Positions 1 to 9,025 of a DNA stretch of 64,000 bases are shown piece by piece. A program made the position numbers and the translations under genes. Source of the stretch: JAIYCX01 sp964353175 (lineage in GTDB: Bacteria; Bdellovibrionota_C; UBA2361; SZUA-149; DAOLCO01); NCBI GenBank assembly GCA_964353175.1, contig CAYGUX010000010.1, forward strand, positions 14,397-78,396, in the 5' to 3' direction. The notes beneath the pieces are model-generated. The model searched no databases, was not told where the DNA came from, and was given only the letters and a program-made list of their open reading frames with translations. Each line of letters begins with the position of its first letter. Position 1 is the stretch's first letter.

Positions 1-140
1 CCCTTTTTTTGGCCAGCGAGATTCTTATTTTATCGAGGGAATTTCCAGAAAGTGGCGCCGTCATTTCAAAAAGGATGAAGAGGGAAGTTGATTTCAATGA
101 AAGTTCTTCATATCTGATGTTCGTAGAGGCAATGGCATGA
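1..140 (+). CDS. ABC transporter ATP-binding protein, C-terminal end (partial)
   Basis: Only the last 45 codons are present; the gene begins outside the window. The reading frame (first full codon at base 3) gives a tail beginning LFLASEILILS, which resembles the segment after the H-loop in ABC ATPases (EAxxLADRIxVLS). The TGA stop overlaps the ATG of the next gene as ATGA, so the two are translationally coupled. The next gene is a nitrate/taurine-type permease, so this is most likely its ATPase subunit. The Walker motifs lie upstream of the window, so the assignment rests on context and this tail. Confidence 0.7.
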   Translation, partial: LFLASEILILSREFPESGAVISKRMKREVDFNESSSYLMFVEAMA

Positions 141-889
141 GTAATCGTGTAATCTTCATTAGAACTCTTGTACCTGGGATTGTCTTCTTGTTATTTTGGG
201 AGGCTCTATCTTTTGAAGATTCATATAGACTGTTTTTTTATAGCGCCCCTTCTAAGGTGTTTCTTACTTTTTTGAGGGACGTTCAGAATATAGAGTTCTG
301 GGTGAACATCTGGTACACATGTTTTGCTGCCGTGCTTGGGTTGTTTATTGGGACGATATTAGGTTCATTTTGTGGAGTGTGTTTTTGGATCAGGCCAGGA
401 TTAAAGAGAGTATTTAATCCATACTTAACTTTCCTTGGAGCTATTCCTATATTTGCTTTTGCTCCTATGTTGATTGTTTGGTTTGGTATTGGCATTTTGT
501 CAAAAATAGTTATGGCCTCTCTTTCTGTTGTGTTAGTTTCACTCGTCCAGGCTTACGAAGGTGCGAGTTCCGTTGCCAAAACTCATTTAATCTTTGCCCG
601 TACTTTAGGAGTAACTAATAGAAATGTGCTTAGATTTATAATATTGCCCGGTGCATTTAGGCATGTACTCTCGGGTCTAAAATTAAATATTGGTTTTTCA
701 ATTATGGGAACTTTTATAGCGGAATTTATAAGTTCAGAGCATGGCATAGGGCATTATATTCTGAAAGCAGGTGGGACGTACGACACTCCTCGAGTTTTTG
801 TGGGGATCTTGACTCTAGGATTAATAAGTTTATTAGGGCAGGGCCTTATTGAATTGTTAGGCCCCAAGAACCGCAGTGTTATTAATTAA
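137..889 (+). CDS. ABC transporter permease, NitT/TauT (SsuC/TauC) type
   Basis: This 250-residue inner-membrane permease of the BPD_transp_1 family would form the channel of an importer for a small anion such as a sulfonate, nitrate or a thiamine precursor. About six hydrophobic segments are visible. An EAA-type cytoplasmic loop at about residues 143-183 (A-R-T-L-G-V then I-L-P-G-A) is the contact site for the ATPase. The length is usual for the family. The start overlaps the stop of the preceding ATPase gene. No periplasmic binding protein is in view, so the substrate is unknown. Confidence 0.85.
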   Translation: MSNRVIFIRTLVPGIVFLLFWEALSFEDSYRLFFYSAPSKVFLTFLRDVQNIEFWVNIWYTCFAAVLGLFIGTILGSFCGVCFWIRPGLKRVFNPYLTFLGAIPIFAFAPMLIVWFGIGILSKIVMASLSVVLVSLVQAYEGASSVAKTHLIFARTLGVTNRNVLRFIILPGAFRHVLSGLKLNIGFSIMGTFIAEFISSEHGIGHYILKAGGTYDTPRVFVGILTLGLISLLGQGLIELLGPKNRSVIN

Positions 890-900
890 GTCTAGGTTCT

Positions 901-1791
901 TTAGAAATTTAAAAACATCGCACTCGCCACTAATGAAAATATCAGTAGTGTCTTACCAATACAGGTGAGCATTTTATTGAATTCAATGCCAGTTTGAAGA
1001 CTATTGAATTTAAGCGAAAGATTAAAGAAAATTATTGCAGTAACTGATGTGAATACAACTAATTGCCAGTTTTTTATAAATTTTAGGTTGGTTATTAGTA
1101 GAGGAAATATTAAACATATTGCAAATAGGCTATTTGCAAAGGTTCTTCCGTAGATACTAACTAGGGTTTTTTTATTTGTACTTCTATCTTCTTCCAAGTC
1201 TCTCGTATTGTTTACCACTAAGAGTGCGCTTGCAATTCCTCCTAACATAAATCCAAAATATAATCCTAGTTGGGAGTAGTCTCCGGTAAGCATGTACTCT
1301 GTTCCGCATACCGCAATTGGCCCAAAAAAAATAAATACAAATATTTCACCAAGTCCATTATAGGCAAGAGGGTAGGGTCCTGCGGTGTAACAGTAGGCAC
1401 CAAGTATGGATAGAACTCCAATAATGAGAATTGGTATTCCTCCTTTAGTAACAATATACCAACCTAATATGAGTATGAGGATGGTGATAAAGTATATAGC
1501 CTTCGTCATGGCTCTATCGCTGATCATGCCACTTTGCAGTACTCTTTTTGGACCAATTCTTTTAGTTGTATCTTTGCCCTTTCTAAAGTCATATAAATCA
1601 TTAACATAGTTTGTTAATATTTGAATCAGGATAGCTGCCAATAGAATGGGGAAGGCAATACTTAGGTCAGGAAGTGTGTTAAGTCTCGTATAGGATAGAC
1701 TAAATCCTAGCAGGACTGGTGATATTGATGCAGTCAGGGTTTTGGGCCTAGATCCAATGACCAGCGCTTTAAGTATAGATGTCATGTTCAA
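901..1791 (-). CDS. menA: 1,4-dihydroxy-2-naphthoate polyprenyltransferase (MenA)
   Basis: This membrane prenyltransferase of the UbiA family attaches the isoprenoid tail to 1,4-dihydroxy-2-naphthoate in menaquinone synthesis. It has 296 residues and about eight hydrophobic segments. The first aspartate-rich motif is N64-D-L-Y-D68-F-R-K-G and the second is N195-T-R-D-L-E-E-D202; these bind the Mg-diphosphate of the prenyl donor. It converges on the ABC permease, 11 bp away, and lies beyond the terminator of the T4SS coupling operon, so it is probably transcribed on its own. UbiA relatives with other acceptors are hard to exclude, but the motif spacing and length fit MenA. Confidence 0.85.
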   Translation of the reverse strand: MNMTSILKALVIGSRPKTLTASISPVLLGFSLSYTRLNTLPDLSIAFPILLAAILIQILTNYVNDLYDFRKGKDTTKRIGPKRVLQSGMISDRAMTKAIYFITILILILGWYIVTKGGIPILIIGVLSILGAYCYTAGPYPLAYNGLGEIFVFIFFGPIAVCGTEYMLTGDYSQLGLYFGFMLGGIASALLVVNNTRDLEEDRSTNKKTLVSIYGRTFANSLFAICLIFPLLITNLKFIKNWQLVVFTSVTAIIFFNLSLKFNSLQTGIEFNKMLTCIGKTLLIFSLVASAMFLNF

Positions 1792-1806
1792 GTATTTGAA
1801 AAAGAT

Positions 1807-1843
1807 AATGCTGTAATATGAGTGAGGCTCATATTACAGCATT
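1807..1843 (-). terminator. Terminator of the coupling-protein operon
   Basis: Two perfect 16-nt inverted arms (1807-1822 and 1828-1843) enclose a 5-nt loop. On the minus strand the hairpin is followed by ATCTTTTTC. It lies just after the stop of the 1873-2400 gene and before menA, as expected for the end of the minus-strand T4SS operon. Confidence 0.8.
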
Positions 1844-1872
1844 CTATCTGGCTTCGCTACTGCAACTGTAAC

Positions 1873-2400
1873 TTAAGCATCAAATCGAGATACTTCGCTA
1901 TCATCTACTACAATAGATCGTTTGCCCACACCATTTTGAGCACCAGAGATAATGTCACCGTATAGTGGAGAGCAGGACATAGTAAGAACTGCATTACATG
2001 CAAGCTCTATGCAAAGAAGATCTCTTGGCCCAAGCTTAATCCTTCTTCTCTCTTCTTCGCTTCTACCTGAGATGATTCTAAGCCAGCAAACCTCTTCACC
2101 TGTTAAAGCACCTTGTGCACCTTTAGGTTTGTCTCTATAGAGTCTGATAAGGATATCTCCACTATCGTCTTTCATGATTATACCTTCATCTAATGACTCA
2201 ACGCCATATAGAAAAGCTCTTGATGTAGCCCATATCCCACCAACGGCCTGTATTGGAACCGCTATGTCACATGCTCCTAAAGAGTCTGGTTGTGGTTCAT
2301 TTTTTACCTTAGGGATGTAAACCAATCTTAAGCCAATTGGTTCAGGAATCAATTGTAGTGTTCCAAAAGACTTTGCTATTGTAAAATGCATTCCGCTCAT
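1873..2400 (-). CDS. Unknown protein, last gene of the T4SS coupling operon
   Basis: I do not recognise this 175-residue protein. It has no signal peptide or membrane segment and looks soluble and cytoplasmic. It starts MSGMHFTIAKSFGTLQLIPE and contains a central basic stretch, EEERRRIKLGPRDLL, then a short cysteine-containing segment. A strong ribosome site (GGAGAAGGA) precedes the ATG. It lies 51 bp downstream of the coupling ATPase on the same strand and before the shared terminator, so co-expression with that ATPase is likely. In other T4SS, small soluble proteins next to the coupling protein act as substrate adaptors. That role is inference only. Confidence 0.6.
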   Translation of the reverse strand: MSGMHFTIAKSFGTLQLIPEPIGLRLVYIPKVKNEPQPDSLGACDIAVPIQAVGGIWATSRAFLYGVESLDEGIIMKDDSGDILIRLYRDKPKGAQGALTGEEVCWLRIISGRSEEERRRIKLGPRDLLCIELACNAVLTMSCSPLYGDIISGAQNGVGKRSIVVDDSEVSRFDA

Positions 2401-2451
2401 AGTTTTCCTTCTCCGTTTTGTTAAACCTAATATTTGCTATTTATAAAGCAT

Positions 2452-4782
2452 CTATTTCTTTTTATTTCTACTTTTGTCAATTCTATTAAAAGTTGGCTTA
2501 GTCACTTTTTCACTTACTTTATTTTTCACTGAATTAGGTGCGACTATAACTGTACCTCTAATATTTTTATTTCCTAGTCTCAATCCGCCTTCCTTAGCTT
2601 CTGATGGTGGAGTCTCTTGAGCAATATTCGACTTCTCTTTTTTTTGTTCATTTTCAGAACTTGCTATGTTATGCTCTTTTGTTTGCGAATTGTTATCTAT
2701 AATCTTGTCATCATCAGTTAGTTTTTCTTTTTGGACTTTGGGAGGTACTGCTAGAGTCATTCTTGATCTATTAAAGCCTTTAAAAGATTTTAGTAAGTTA
2801 AGCCTAAAACCACCTTCTTCTGGCTCGCTATTATCAGAGTCATTTTTTGACGTGGAATCATTTGTAGTTGTTGAATTGGAAGAACTCCCCTGGCCATTAC
2901 CATTTCCGCTAACGACGCCATCGGAATAGTCTGATTTCGCTCCTCTTTTCGCTTCTCCTTGCTCTATTGATAGAATGTGTTCATCTACCCACTCCGCCAA
3001 TCCAATTTCATCGGCTTCCACAGCCTCGTACTTAGTTAGATACTCTCTTCCTTCCCAAGTTGAAGGTACGTCCGCATCAAACCATATTGCGCGACCTTTT
3101 CTTAACCTTCCATCGCCTTTATCGAACCACGCTAGACCTTTTTCTGCAGACATTTCGTGTTTCAATTCCTCCGCACTTACTAAATCAGTTTCATCTTCTG
3201 CAAATGTAACGCCATCTCTAAATCCATCTGCTGATCGTTTATTCAATTCTAAATGTTTAGTCAATTCTCTAGAGTTCAAACTGGATGACATTCCTGTAGC
3301 AAGTGTTTTTTTGGTGACATTAATCTTACCAATCCATTCGCACATATCTTCTGCAGTTTTATTATCTCCTATTCGCATAATAACTTTTAGATTTACGTTT
3401 GCAATTACTCGTTCATAGAATTGTTCACTTAAGCCCATGGATTGATCCATAAGACCACCTACTGACTGAGCTCCAAATAGTAAGGCAAATCTTCCTTTCC
3501 TTGCTAACTCAAATAGGTTCGCCCATGTTGGACCAAAAGTAGAGGCCCCCTCATCAATTATTACAAGATGAGGATCTTCTAAGTGATGCGATCTACTAGA
3601 TGTGACTTCACCGATCGAAACTTCTAGATCTTCTCTAAATACTTTTACCATTCTAGCGGCACTTTCAGCTTCTTCTAGTCGTGGAAGCATGTAATAAACT
3701 ATTTTCCCTCTGAGAATGGCGTCAGTAAGTGATAGATCTGCTCTAGGGACACAGAACATTTCACCTGCGTCTGAATTGGCAATAGAGTGTAGCTCTGAAG
3801 CGATTCCTCTAAGGTTGTCGGTTAATCTTTGAGAGTCCAATGCTCCTTTTAGATTTCTATATGAGCTTGCTAAATGACCAAGTTCGATCATCGCTTGTTT
3901 AGATCCTTGTTCATGAAGAAGTTCTCTCATTCTTGGGTAGGCGTAGTTAAAGGCCGATAAGGCTACCGCGATGTCTCTAACTGACCATGCTAGCCCAAGA
4001 CTTTCCATGGCTCTAACTACTCGATATACAGCGTCTGCAGCTAGTCTATCGTAATGCTTAGTTGTACTTTGATCAGAAGTCGGTGGTAGTCCACAACGTA
4101 GGACCTTTCTAGCTTTTACATCTGCCCTTTGAGTTGTGAATACAAAGTTATAGGCGCATACTGGGTCAAATGGATCTACAACTACGATATCCTCTATTCG
4201 GCCAGTAATGAGGGCCATCATAATTAAGTCAGCTAATGTACCTGGATCCCGCTTCGCATCAATAAAAGTAAATCCACTAGCACGTCCACGAGCTAGTTGT
4301 TGGAACATTAGGCCTTCAAGCCACAATGTTTTACCAACTCCTGTTTTTGCAAATACACAGCCGTGACTACAAATTTCGTCATCAGAAACCCAAATAGGCT
4401 TACCATTATCTAGTTCAAATCCTACTAGATATTTATCAATCATAGGTTTGCCCTTATCTCTGGTCTCTTTTAGGGCTTCATCAAAAGCTTTTCTATCAGG
4501 TGGCATACCTAATACGTCTCTACCACCTCTTCTTGTTGATTCTTCATGGCGTTCCCTCTCTAGCCATTCATGAAATCCTCTAATATAGGCTAATGAGATA
4601 AATCCTAAAAATGGGAGAATTCCACCTATGATTAGAAATGAGAGTGGAGTAAGTCTATTTGCGAAGCCAGTTAGCGTAAAAAGACTTAAGGCTATTATAA
4701 ATGCCTTAACTAAGACACTAGCATTGTGTCTCCTTATCTCAAGCTGCAACCTGAAGTTCTCAATTATATAATCACGTGCCAT
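2452..4782 (-). CDS. Type IV coupling ATPase (TraD/TraG/DotL class)
   Basis: This 776-residue inner-membrane ATPase is expected to recruit substrates to a type IV secretion channel. Two hydrophobic segments lie at about residues 22-40 and 48-66. The Walker A motif is A145-K-T-G-V-G-K-T152, followed by F-I-D-A-K-R-D, a phrase typical of the DotL/TrbC/TraD family. Walker B is H-L-V-I-I-D-E-G. Beyond about residue 620 the tail is long, charged and low-complexity, rich in Ser, Asn and Lys, like the adaptor-binding tails of DotL and TraD. It lies 9 bp downstream of the 4792-6942 gene. I place it in the coupling-protein superfamily with confidence; F-type versus I/Dot-type is less certain. Confidence 0.85.
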   Translation of the reverse strand: MARDYIIENFRLQLEIRRHNASVLVKAFIIALSLFTLTGFANRLTPLSFLIIGGILPFLGFISLAYIRGFHEWLERERHEESTRRGGRDVLGMPPDRKAFDEALKETRDKGKPMIDKYLVGFELDNGKPIWVSDDEICSHGCVFAKTGVGKTLWLEGLMFQQLARGRASGFTFIDAKRDPGTLADLIMMALITGRIEDIVVVDPFDPVCAYNFVFTTQRADVKARKVLRCGLPPTSDQSTTKHYDRLAADAVYRVVRAMESLGLAWSVRDIAVALSAFNYAYPRMRELLHEQGSKQAMIELGHLASSYRNLKGALDSQRLTDNLRGIASELHSIANSDAGEMFCVPRADLSLTDAILRGKIVYYMLPRLEEAESAARMVKVFREDLEVSIGEVTSSRSHHLEDPHLVIIDEGASTFGPTWANLFELARKGRFALLFGAQSVGGLMDQSMGLSEQFYERVIANVNLKVIMRIGDNKTAEDMCEWIGKINVTKKTLATGMSSSLNSRELTKHLELNKRSADGFRDGVTFAEDETDLVSAEELKHEMSAEKGLAWFDKGDGRLRKGRAIWFDADVPSTWEGREYLTKYEAVEADEIGLAEWVDEHILSIEQGEAKRGAKSDYSDGVVSGNGNGQGSSSNSTTTNDSTSKNDSDNSEPEEGGFRLNLLKSFKGFNRSRMTLAVPPKVQKEKLTDDDKIIDNNSQTKEHNIASSENEQKKEKSNIAQETPPSEAKEGGLRLGNKNIRGTVIVAPNSVKNKVSEKVTKPTFNRIDKSRNKKK

Positions 4783-4791
4783 ATTTAACTG

Positions 4792-6942
4792 CTATCCCGT
4801 CGCTAGATTTTTTTTATCTACTTCTATTTCCTGAGGGGCTGGTTCCGCAGATGAAGTATCTAGTATGTTTTCATATTCAATTGTATCTACATGTATTTCA
4901 ATATCGTCTTGTGAAGGTGAATTGCTGTAATAGGTTTTCTCCCATGTCTTTCCTAGTATCTCTACAAATCTTCTTTGTCTTAGAGGGACTAAGGCATCCA
5001 TAAATAAAAACTTATCTTCTTTATTTATCTGTGATTGTTTTAGAATCGCATGAACGATACCGACGATAGGGACCGAATCATCGCCGATTCTTGTAGAGAG
5101 CCAATTGTTCTTAGTAAGCATCCTCCGAACAATTCTCCATTGCTCATTCAATTCCTTACCGTTAGGGAGCGAAAGTATCTTTTTAATTATTAAATTATCT
5201 TCCTCTCCACTAGAAAATGCTTCCATAGCTTGTCTTTTAAAGCCAGGTAGTCTTGCGGCGGTACTAATCCTAGTTTGAAACTTTCTGGTGTGATCAAGAA
5301 GAGTTGAGATCCTAGACAAGCGATTCTTATGAAGTCCAGTTAATGCAGTCTCTATAAGTTTATCAAGAGGCAATAGAGTCACAGACTTATAGGCCAAGCC
5401 GATTTTTAATTTATGTTGATTGCCGTTACTTTTATTTGCTAGTTTTATTTCTTCTGTGAAGTTATTTCTGAAACGTACATGAATTTCTTCAATATGGGCA
5501 TCCAGTTCTACAAGTTCCGCAGTTTCACTCTGTTTTACAGGTTCTGTATAAAGAATTTCTAAAAAGTCTCTGAGTGCTCTACTTTCAATTGGCATTCTAA
5601 TAGGAAGAAATGCTCGAGAAAAATCTCCGTGCCTTCGACTGGAAATTATGGCTTGTCTAATTATAAGCTTTTGATCTCCATCGTATTCTTTATGGTAGTG
5701 AGTTAGGGAATGAATTACTGCTCTCGCTTGAAGATGTGGATACATCGAGATTTTGGAAAATACTTTTGCATGTCGTTTATATACTAAGCACTTACCTGCT
5801 TCTATAGCTAGATAGGCACTTGCAATCATCTGTGGTGATAACTCAGCAAGTGCAAATAGTTTTAACGGAGTTAGAGTTGTTACGAGAATTTTAGTTACTG
5901 AGCCTGAGGAGCTAACTAGTTTATTAATAGCCTCTACATGTGCAGGATAGTTTTTATCTAGATCAAGTGGACTTAGATTGTTCTTTTTTAATGATTTTAC
6001 ATAGTTTACAACTATATTATGTGCCTTTAATACTTGAGGTAAGGCGAGGCTTGTTCCATCTAGTAATGTTCCTTTTTCGGCTGTGTATAGTCCAGAATGT
6101 GAAGCTCGCATAGTCGAGTCAAGGGAACTATCTAATTCGTCAGCTTGAATTGAATTTTCTTCTTCCACGAAATGGGGATAGTCTTTATGTGCTAGAACAA
6201 CTCTAACTAGATCAAGATTCGTTTGGCTATATGCAGAATATTCCTTTAGTATTATTGATAATTTACTTGATTCCGCATTTGTGATTTGTTCCATGGGTGG
6301 ACATGCAAGACCGGGGCAAGATAGTTCTGTACCACTTATACTGTTATTGGGGTTGAATGGCCCATATATCCCTGAATAAAAAGGACCTTTGCCTCGGTCG
6401 CATACTCCAAGTATGGAGTCACTTGCCACCTTCTTGTTCCTATATTTAAATCCCCAATGACCAATGATGCCACCTAAAATCCAGTAAGGGAGGGCGATCA
6501 ATAGTAGGAAGCTAATTCTAAGTATCGCAGATACGATAACTCTACTTAGCCATGTGAAAATATCTGCAAAGGTAAAAGGGACATCGACGATGTCACTTGT
6601 TTTTGAAGGCTCTGATAAAAGGTTGAAGGTATTATCTAATTCTGATGCTAGTGCTATGTAAAGCTTACTCGCCCCTGGAACCATTACAAAAAGAGAATCA
6701 TCTAAAAATTTTGCTCTACTGAGAACTGTCTCACGAATGTTCTCAACCCATGGGTCTAATGCATGAACTTCTTCCGATCCATCTTCTGATGTATAGGTGA
6801 CTGTGGGAAGAATAAAATATCGAGAGAGGAGAAGCCCTACGATGCATAGAATTACCAAACGTTTAACAGGCCAACGACCAGCCAGACTTTCATCAGTCTG
6901 TCTTCTCAAGTCAGATAGTCTTTGACCTAATTCGTAACCCAC
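4792..6942 (-). CDS. Large inner-membrane T4SS protein, possible IcmP/DotM/TrbA-like partner of the coupling ATPase
   Basis: The protein has 716 residues and starts at a GTG. It has an N-terminal membrane segment near residues 28-46, a second hydrophobic region at about 133-160, then a long cytoplasmic part. A short cysteine motif, C-P-G-L-A-C-P, lies at about 210-216. The later segment containing F-S-R-A-F-L-P-I-R-M-P loosely resembles the C-terminal region of IcmP/DotM, which partners DotL. DotM itself is only about 380 residues, so this would be an enlarged version. It is the first gene of the minus-strand operon and is divergent from the core T4SS operon across a 526-bp gap. A different unnamed membrane partner is possible. 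Confidence 0.5.
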   Translation of the reverse strand: MGYELGQRLSDLRRQTDESLAGRWPVKRLVILCIVGLLLSRYFILPTVTYTSEDGSEEVHALDPWVENIRETVLSRAKFLDDSLFVMVPGASKLYIALASELDNTFNLLSEPSKTSDIVDVPFTFADIFTWLSRVIVSAILRISFLLLIALPYWILGGIIGHWGFKYRNKKVASDSILGVCDRGKGPFYSGIYGPFNPNNSISGTELSCPGLACPPMEQITNAESSKLSIILKEYSAYSQTNLDLVRVVLAHKDYPHFVEEENSIQADELDSSLDSTMRASHSGLYTAEKGTLLDGTSLALPQVLKAHNIVVNYVKSLKKNNLSPLDLDKNYPAHVEAINKLVSSSGSVTKILVTTLTPLKLFALAELSPQMIASAYLAIEAGKCLVYKRHAKVFSKISMYPHLQARAVIHSLTHYHKEYDGDQKLIIRQAIISSRRHGDFSRAFLPIRMPIESRALRDFLEILYTEPVKQSETAELVELDAHIEEIHVRFRNNFTEEIKLANKSNGNQHKLKIGLAYKSVTLLPLDKLIETALTGLHKNRLSRISTLLDHTRKFQTRISTAARLPGFKRQAMEAFSSGEEDNLIIKKILSLPNGKELNEQWRIVRRMLTKNNWLSTRIGDDSVPIVGIVHAILKQSQINKEDKFLFMDALVPLRQRRFVEILGKTWEKTYYSNSPSQDDIEIHVDTIEYENILDTSSAEPAPQEIEVDKKNLATG

Positions 6943-7468
6943 TTTACAAACCTTTTTCTGATTCTTTATTACACATCAATGTACTAAAGAGTGTTTCTAC
7001 TTAAAACTAGTAGTATAATGATTCTACTCATTTATGCAAGTACCTATGAGAAAGAACAGATATCTACTATTCACCTATAAACCTTTAACCTTAAGCATAG
7101 CCAACGCGGGCCGATCTTTAGAGTCTTTTCTATTATGAATCATCAGAGGTATTTGGTCTCTTAGTGTTCCCATATTATGTTAGTAGGTTCTTTCATTCAA
7201 ATTAATGAAGTTGAGATTGCTCCTTTGTGATTTTTGTCGAAATTTGCCTCTATCGCTACTTCTTTAATGTTTCTAGTGGCTTAGTGCCCTGATCTGAAAT
7301 AAGTCTTTAATATTTAACTGTTTACATCAATTGAGAAGCACACTTCTGTCAGTTCTTGAAATAACAATGAAGGACAAGATGTAAGAGGATTATAGAGTTG
7401 TCTAGTAGATCCATAAATATAGGTGGATTAAGTGGATGTTTTTATTAAATTGATGTGAGTGAGCTGGT
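6943..7468. promoter_or_regulatory. Divergent intergenic region driving both T4SS operons
   Basis: This 526-bp A+T-rich gap separates the minus-strand coupling operon from the plus-strand core operon and must hold promoters for both. I found no reading frame with a ribosome site and no convincing paired -35/-10 boxes or operator. It is long compared with the other gaps in the window. Confidence 0.5.
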
Positions 7469-8542
7469 ATGAAAAATAAAATAATGTTTTTAAGTGTATG
7501 TTGCCTTTCTTTGTTAATAGGGGCTGGGGATGCAAGAGCAGAAGCACAATATGCTGGTAAACAAAGATCAACAGTAGCTAAGGCTCATATGAGTAGGGCT
7601 AGAACATTGCTTGTTGAAGCCTTAGAAGAATTTGAAGAGGCAAGGAAATATGCAAGGCCAGATTTACTTCTTGATTCTGAGGATTTTAGACTTCGAGTTA
7701 TCTCCCTTACTGAACAGCTAAATAGAGTGATTGATCCTAGACCTAGGATTACAAGAGAGGGCGCTGTTTTTAGAGTTCCTCCTCGCCTTGTAAAAAGAGA
7801 AAAAGACAATCTACCGATAGTTTCTGACGGAGCTAAGAGCCGTAGTGATTTTGGCGAAAGAGATAGAATGGAGTCAAAACAACGTGAAAGAGCTAGGCTT
7901 TTTAACTCAGGATCTAATAAAGAGCCTATGAGAGTGGCTAAAAATAATACCTCTAAAACAAACATTCCACAGGAATTAGAAATCCCTAGCGAGCCTGAGT
8001 TGAACATTGATCATTCAGATCCAACTAAAAATAGAGGGCCATTAAATGAAAAAGCACTATTTACAGAAGAGCTTATGCCTCAAATCCAAGCTAATAAAGA
8101 CAGAGAGGCAGCAAGGCAGCATGATTTGGAAAACAGAAAAGTTGAAATAGAAGAAGAACTTGTCGATCCAAAGTTAGATGGGAAAACCTCAGAAGATGTT
8201 GATATTATTGAGGAAGAGACTACTCCCTCTAAACAAGTAGCTCCGGTTGATTCAAATGTTGTCGAAGAAATTGATGATGAGGAATCTTTATTAAAAGATG
8301 AACCAATAGAAAACCCAAGTGTAAAAGCACTTAGAGAGAATCTTCAGGCAGACTACGAGGATGAAGCAGGTAAAAAGGTTGTGAATGAAATACCTAAACC
8401 TGAGGCTAACTTGGGAATCGATGGCCAAATTAGTGAGGACGATTTAGCGCCTGAGGAAGCAAGAAAACAGTTAAGTGAAGATGAAGAGTTAGCAAAACGC
8501 TTAGAAGATACAGTTTATGACAGGATTAATTCAGGGAAATAG
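7469..8542 (+). CDS. Secreted acidic, low-complexity protein; first gene of the T4SS core operon
   Basis: I do not recognise this 357-residue protein. An N-terminal signal peptide runs to about residue 24 (hydrophobic LSVCCLSLLIGAG, then A-R-A). A helical segment follows at 30-85, with periodic leucines and acidic/basic residues. From about residue 180 the sequence is disordered-looking and very rich in Glu, Asp and Lys. It should be periplasmic or exported. It opens the plus-strand operon, 29 bp before the TraL-like gene, so a structural or substrate role in the T4SS is plausible but unproven. Confidence 0.6.
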   Translation: MKNKIMFLSVCCLSLLIGAGDARAEAQYAGKQRSTVAKAHMSRARTLLVEALEEFEEARKYARPDLLLDSEDFRLRVISLTEQLNRVIDPRPRITREGAVFRVPPRLVKREKDNLPIVSDGAKSRSDFGERDRMESKQRERARLFNSGSNKEPMRVAKNNTSKTNIPQELEIPSEPELNIDHSDPTKNRGPLNEKALFTEELMPQIQANKDREAARQHDLENRKVEIEEELVDPKLDGKTSEDVDIIEEETTPSKQVAPVDSNVVEEIDDEESLLKDEPIENPSVKALRENLQADYEDEAGKKVVNEIPKPEANLGIDGQISEDDLAPEEARKQLSEDEELAKRLEDTVYDRINSGK

Positions 8543-8571
8543 ATTGTTTTATATAAGCATTAGGGGGACTT

Positions 8572-8991
8572 ATGAGAAGTGATGACGGAGAGGTGTTACA
8601 GGGCTTGGATGAAAGTTGGTCGTTTATGGGGGCTAACGCAATGGAGTGGGGAAGTGCCCTGGCGGTATTCATGTTGATTAGTTTATTCGCCGATAGTGTA
8701 GCACGAGCAATGCCCTTCATGCTTGTTGGTGGAGTTATGACCGCAGTAACTTTAGCATCAATGAGAAAGAGCTTTCCTGATGAGGAAAGAGGGGTAAGAA
8801 ATGCTGTGGCAACATATTTTGGTTTTCCTCCTCCGGGGATCCCTGCTCCATCAAAACTGCAACCAGTTTGGAGCGGAGCGCCTTTAAGAGAAATTCCTAA
8901 GAATTCGAGGTTTGTAAAAATTGGGTTATCTCAAATGTTTGATACTTTTGAGAGACAATATACGGATGCAGTGGAGCAAAAGAAGGATTAG
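8572..8991 (+). CDS. Small inner-membrane T4SS protein, TraL/VirB3-like
   Basis: This 139-residue protein has two adjacent hydrophobic segments at about residues 28-45 and 48-65. They are followed by a basic stretch and a Y-F-G-F-P-P-P-G-I-P-A-P turn, the layout of the VirB3/TraL family. That family sits beside the VirB4 ATPase and helps anchor it. The ribosome site is AGGGGG. The order TraL, TraE, TraK, TraB, TraV, TraC in F-type systems matches the genes that follow, which is the main support because the family is short and poorly conserved. IcmT-type is an alternative name for the same position. Confidence 0.5.
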   Translation: MRSDDGEVLQGLDESWSFMGANAMEWGSALAVFMLISLFADSVARAMPFMLVGGVMTAVTLASMRKSFPDEERGVRNAVATYFGFPPPGIPAPSKLQPVWSGAPLREIPKNSRFVKIGLSQMFDTFERQYTDAVEQKKD

Positions 8992-9025
8992 AGCCGACTA
9001 GGGGGTAGGTTTTAAGAGGGGAAAC

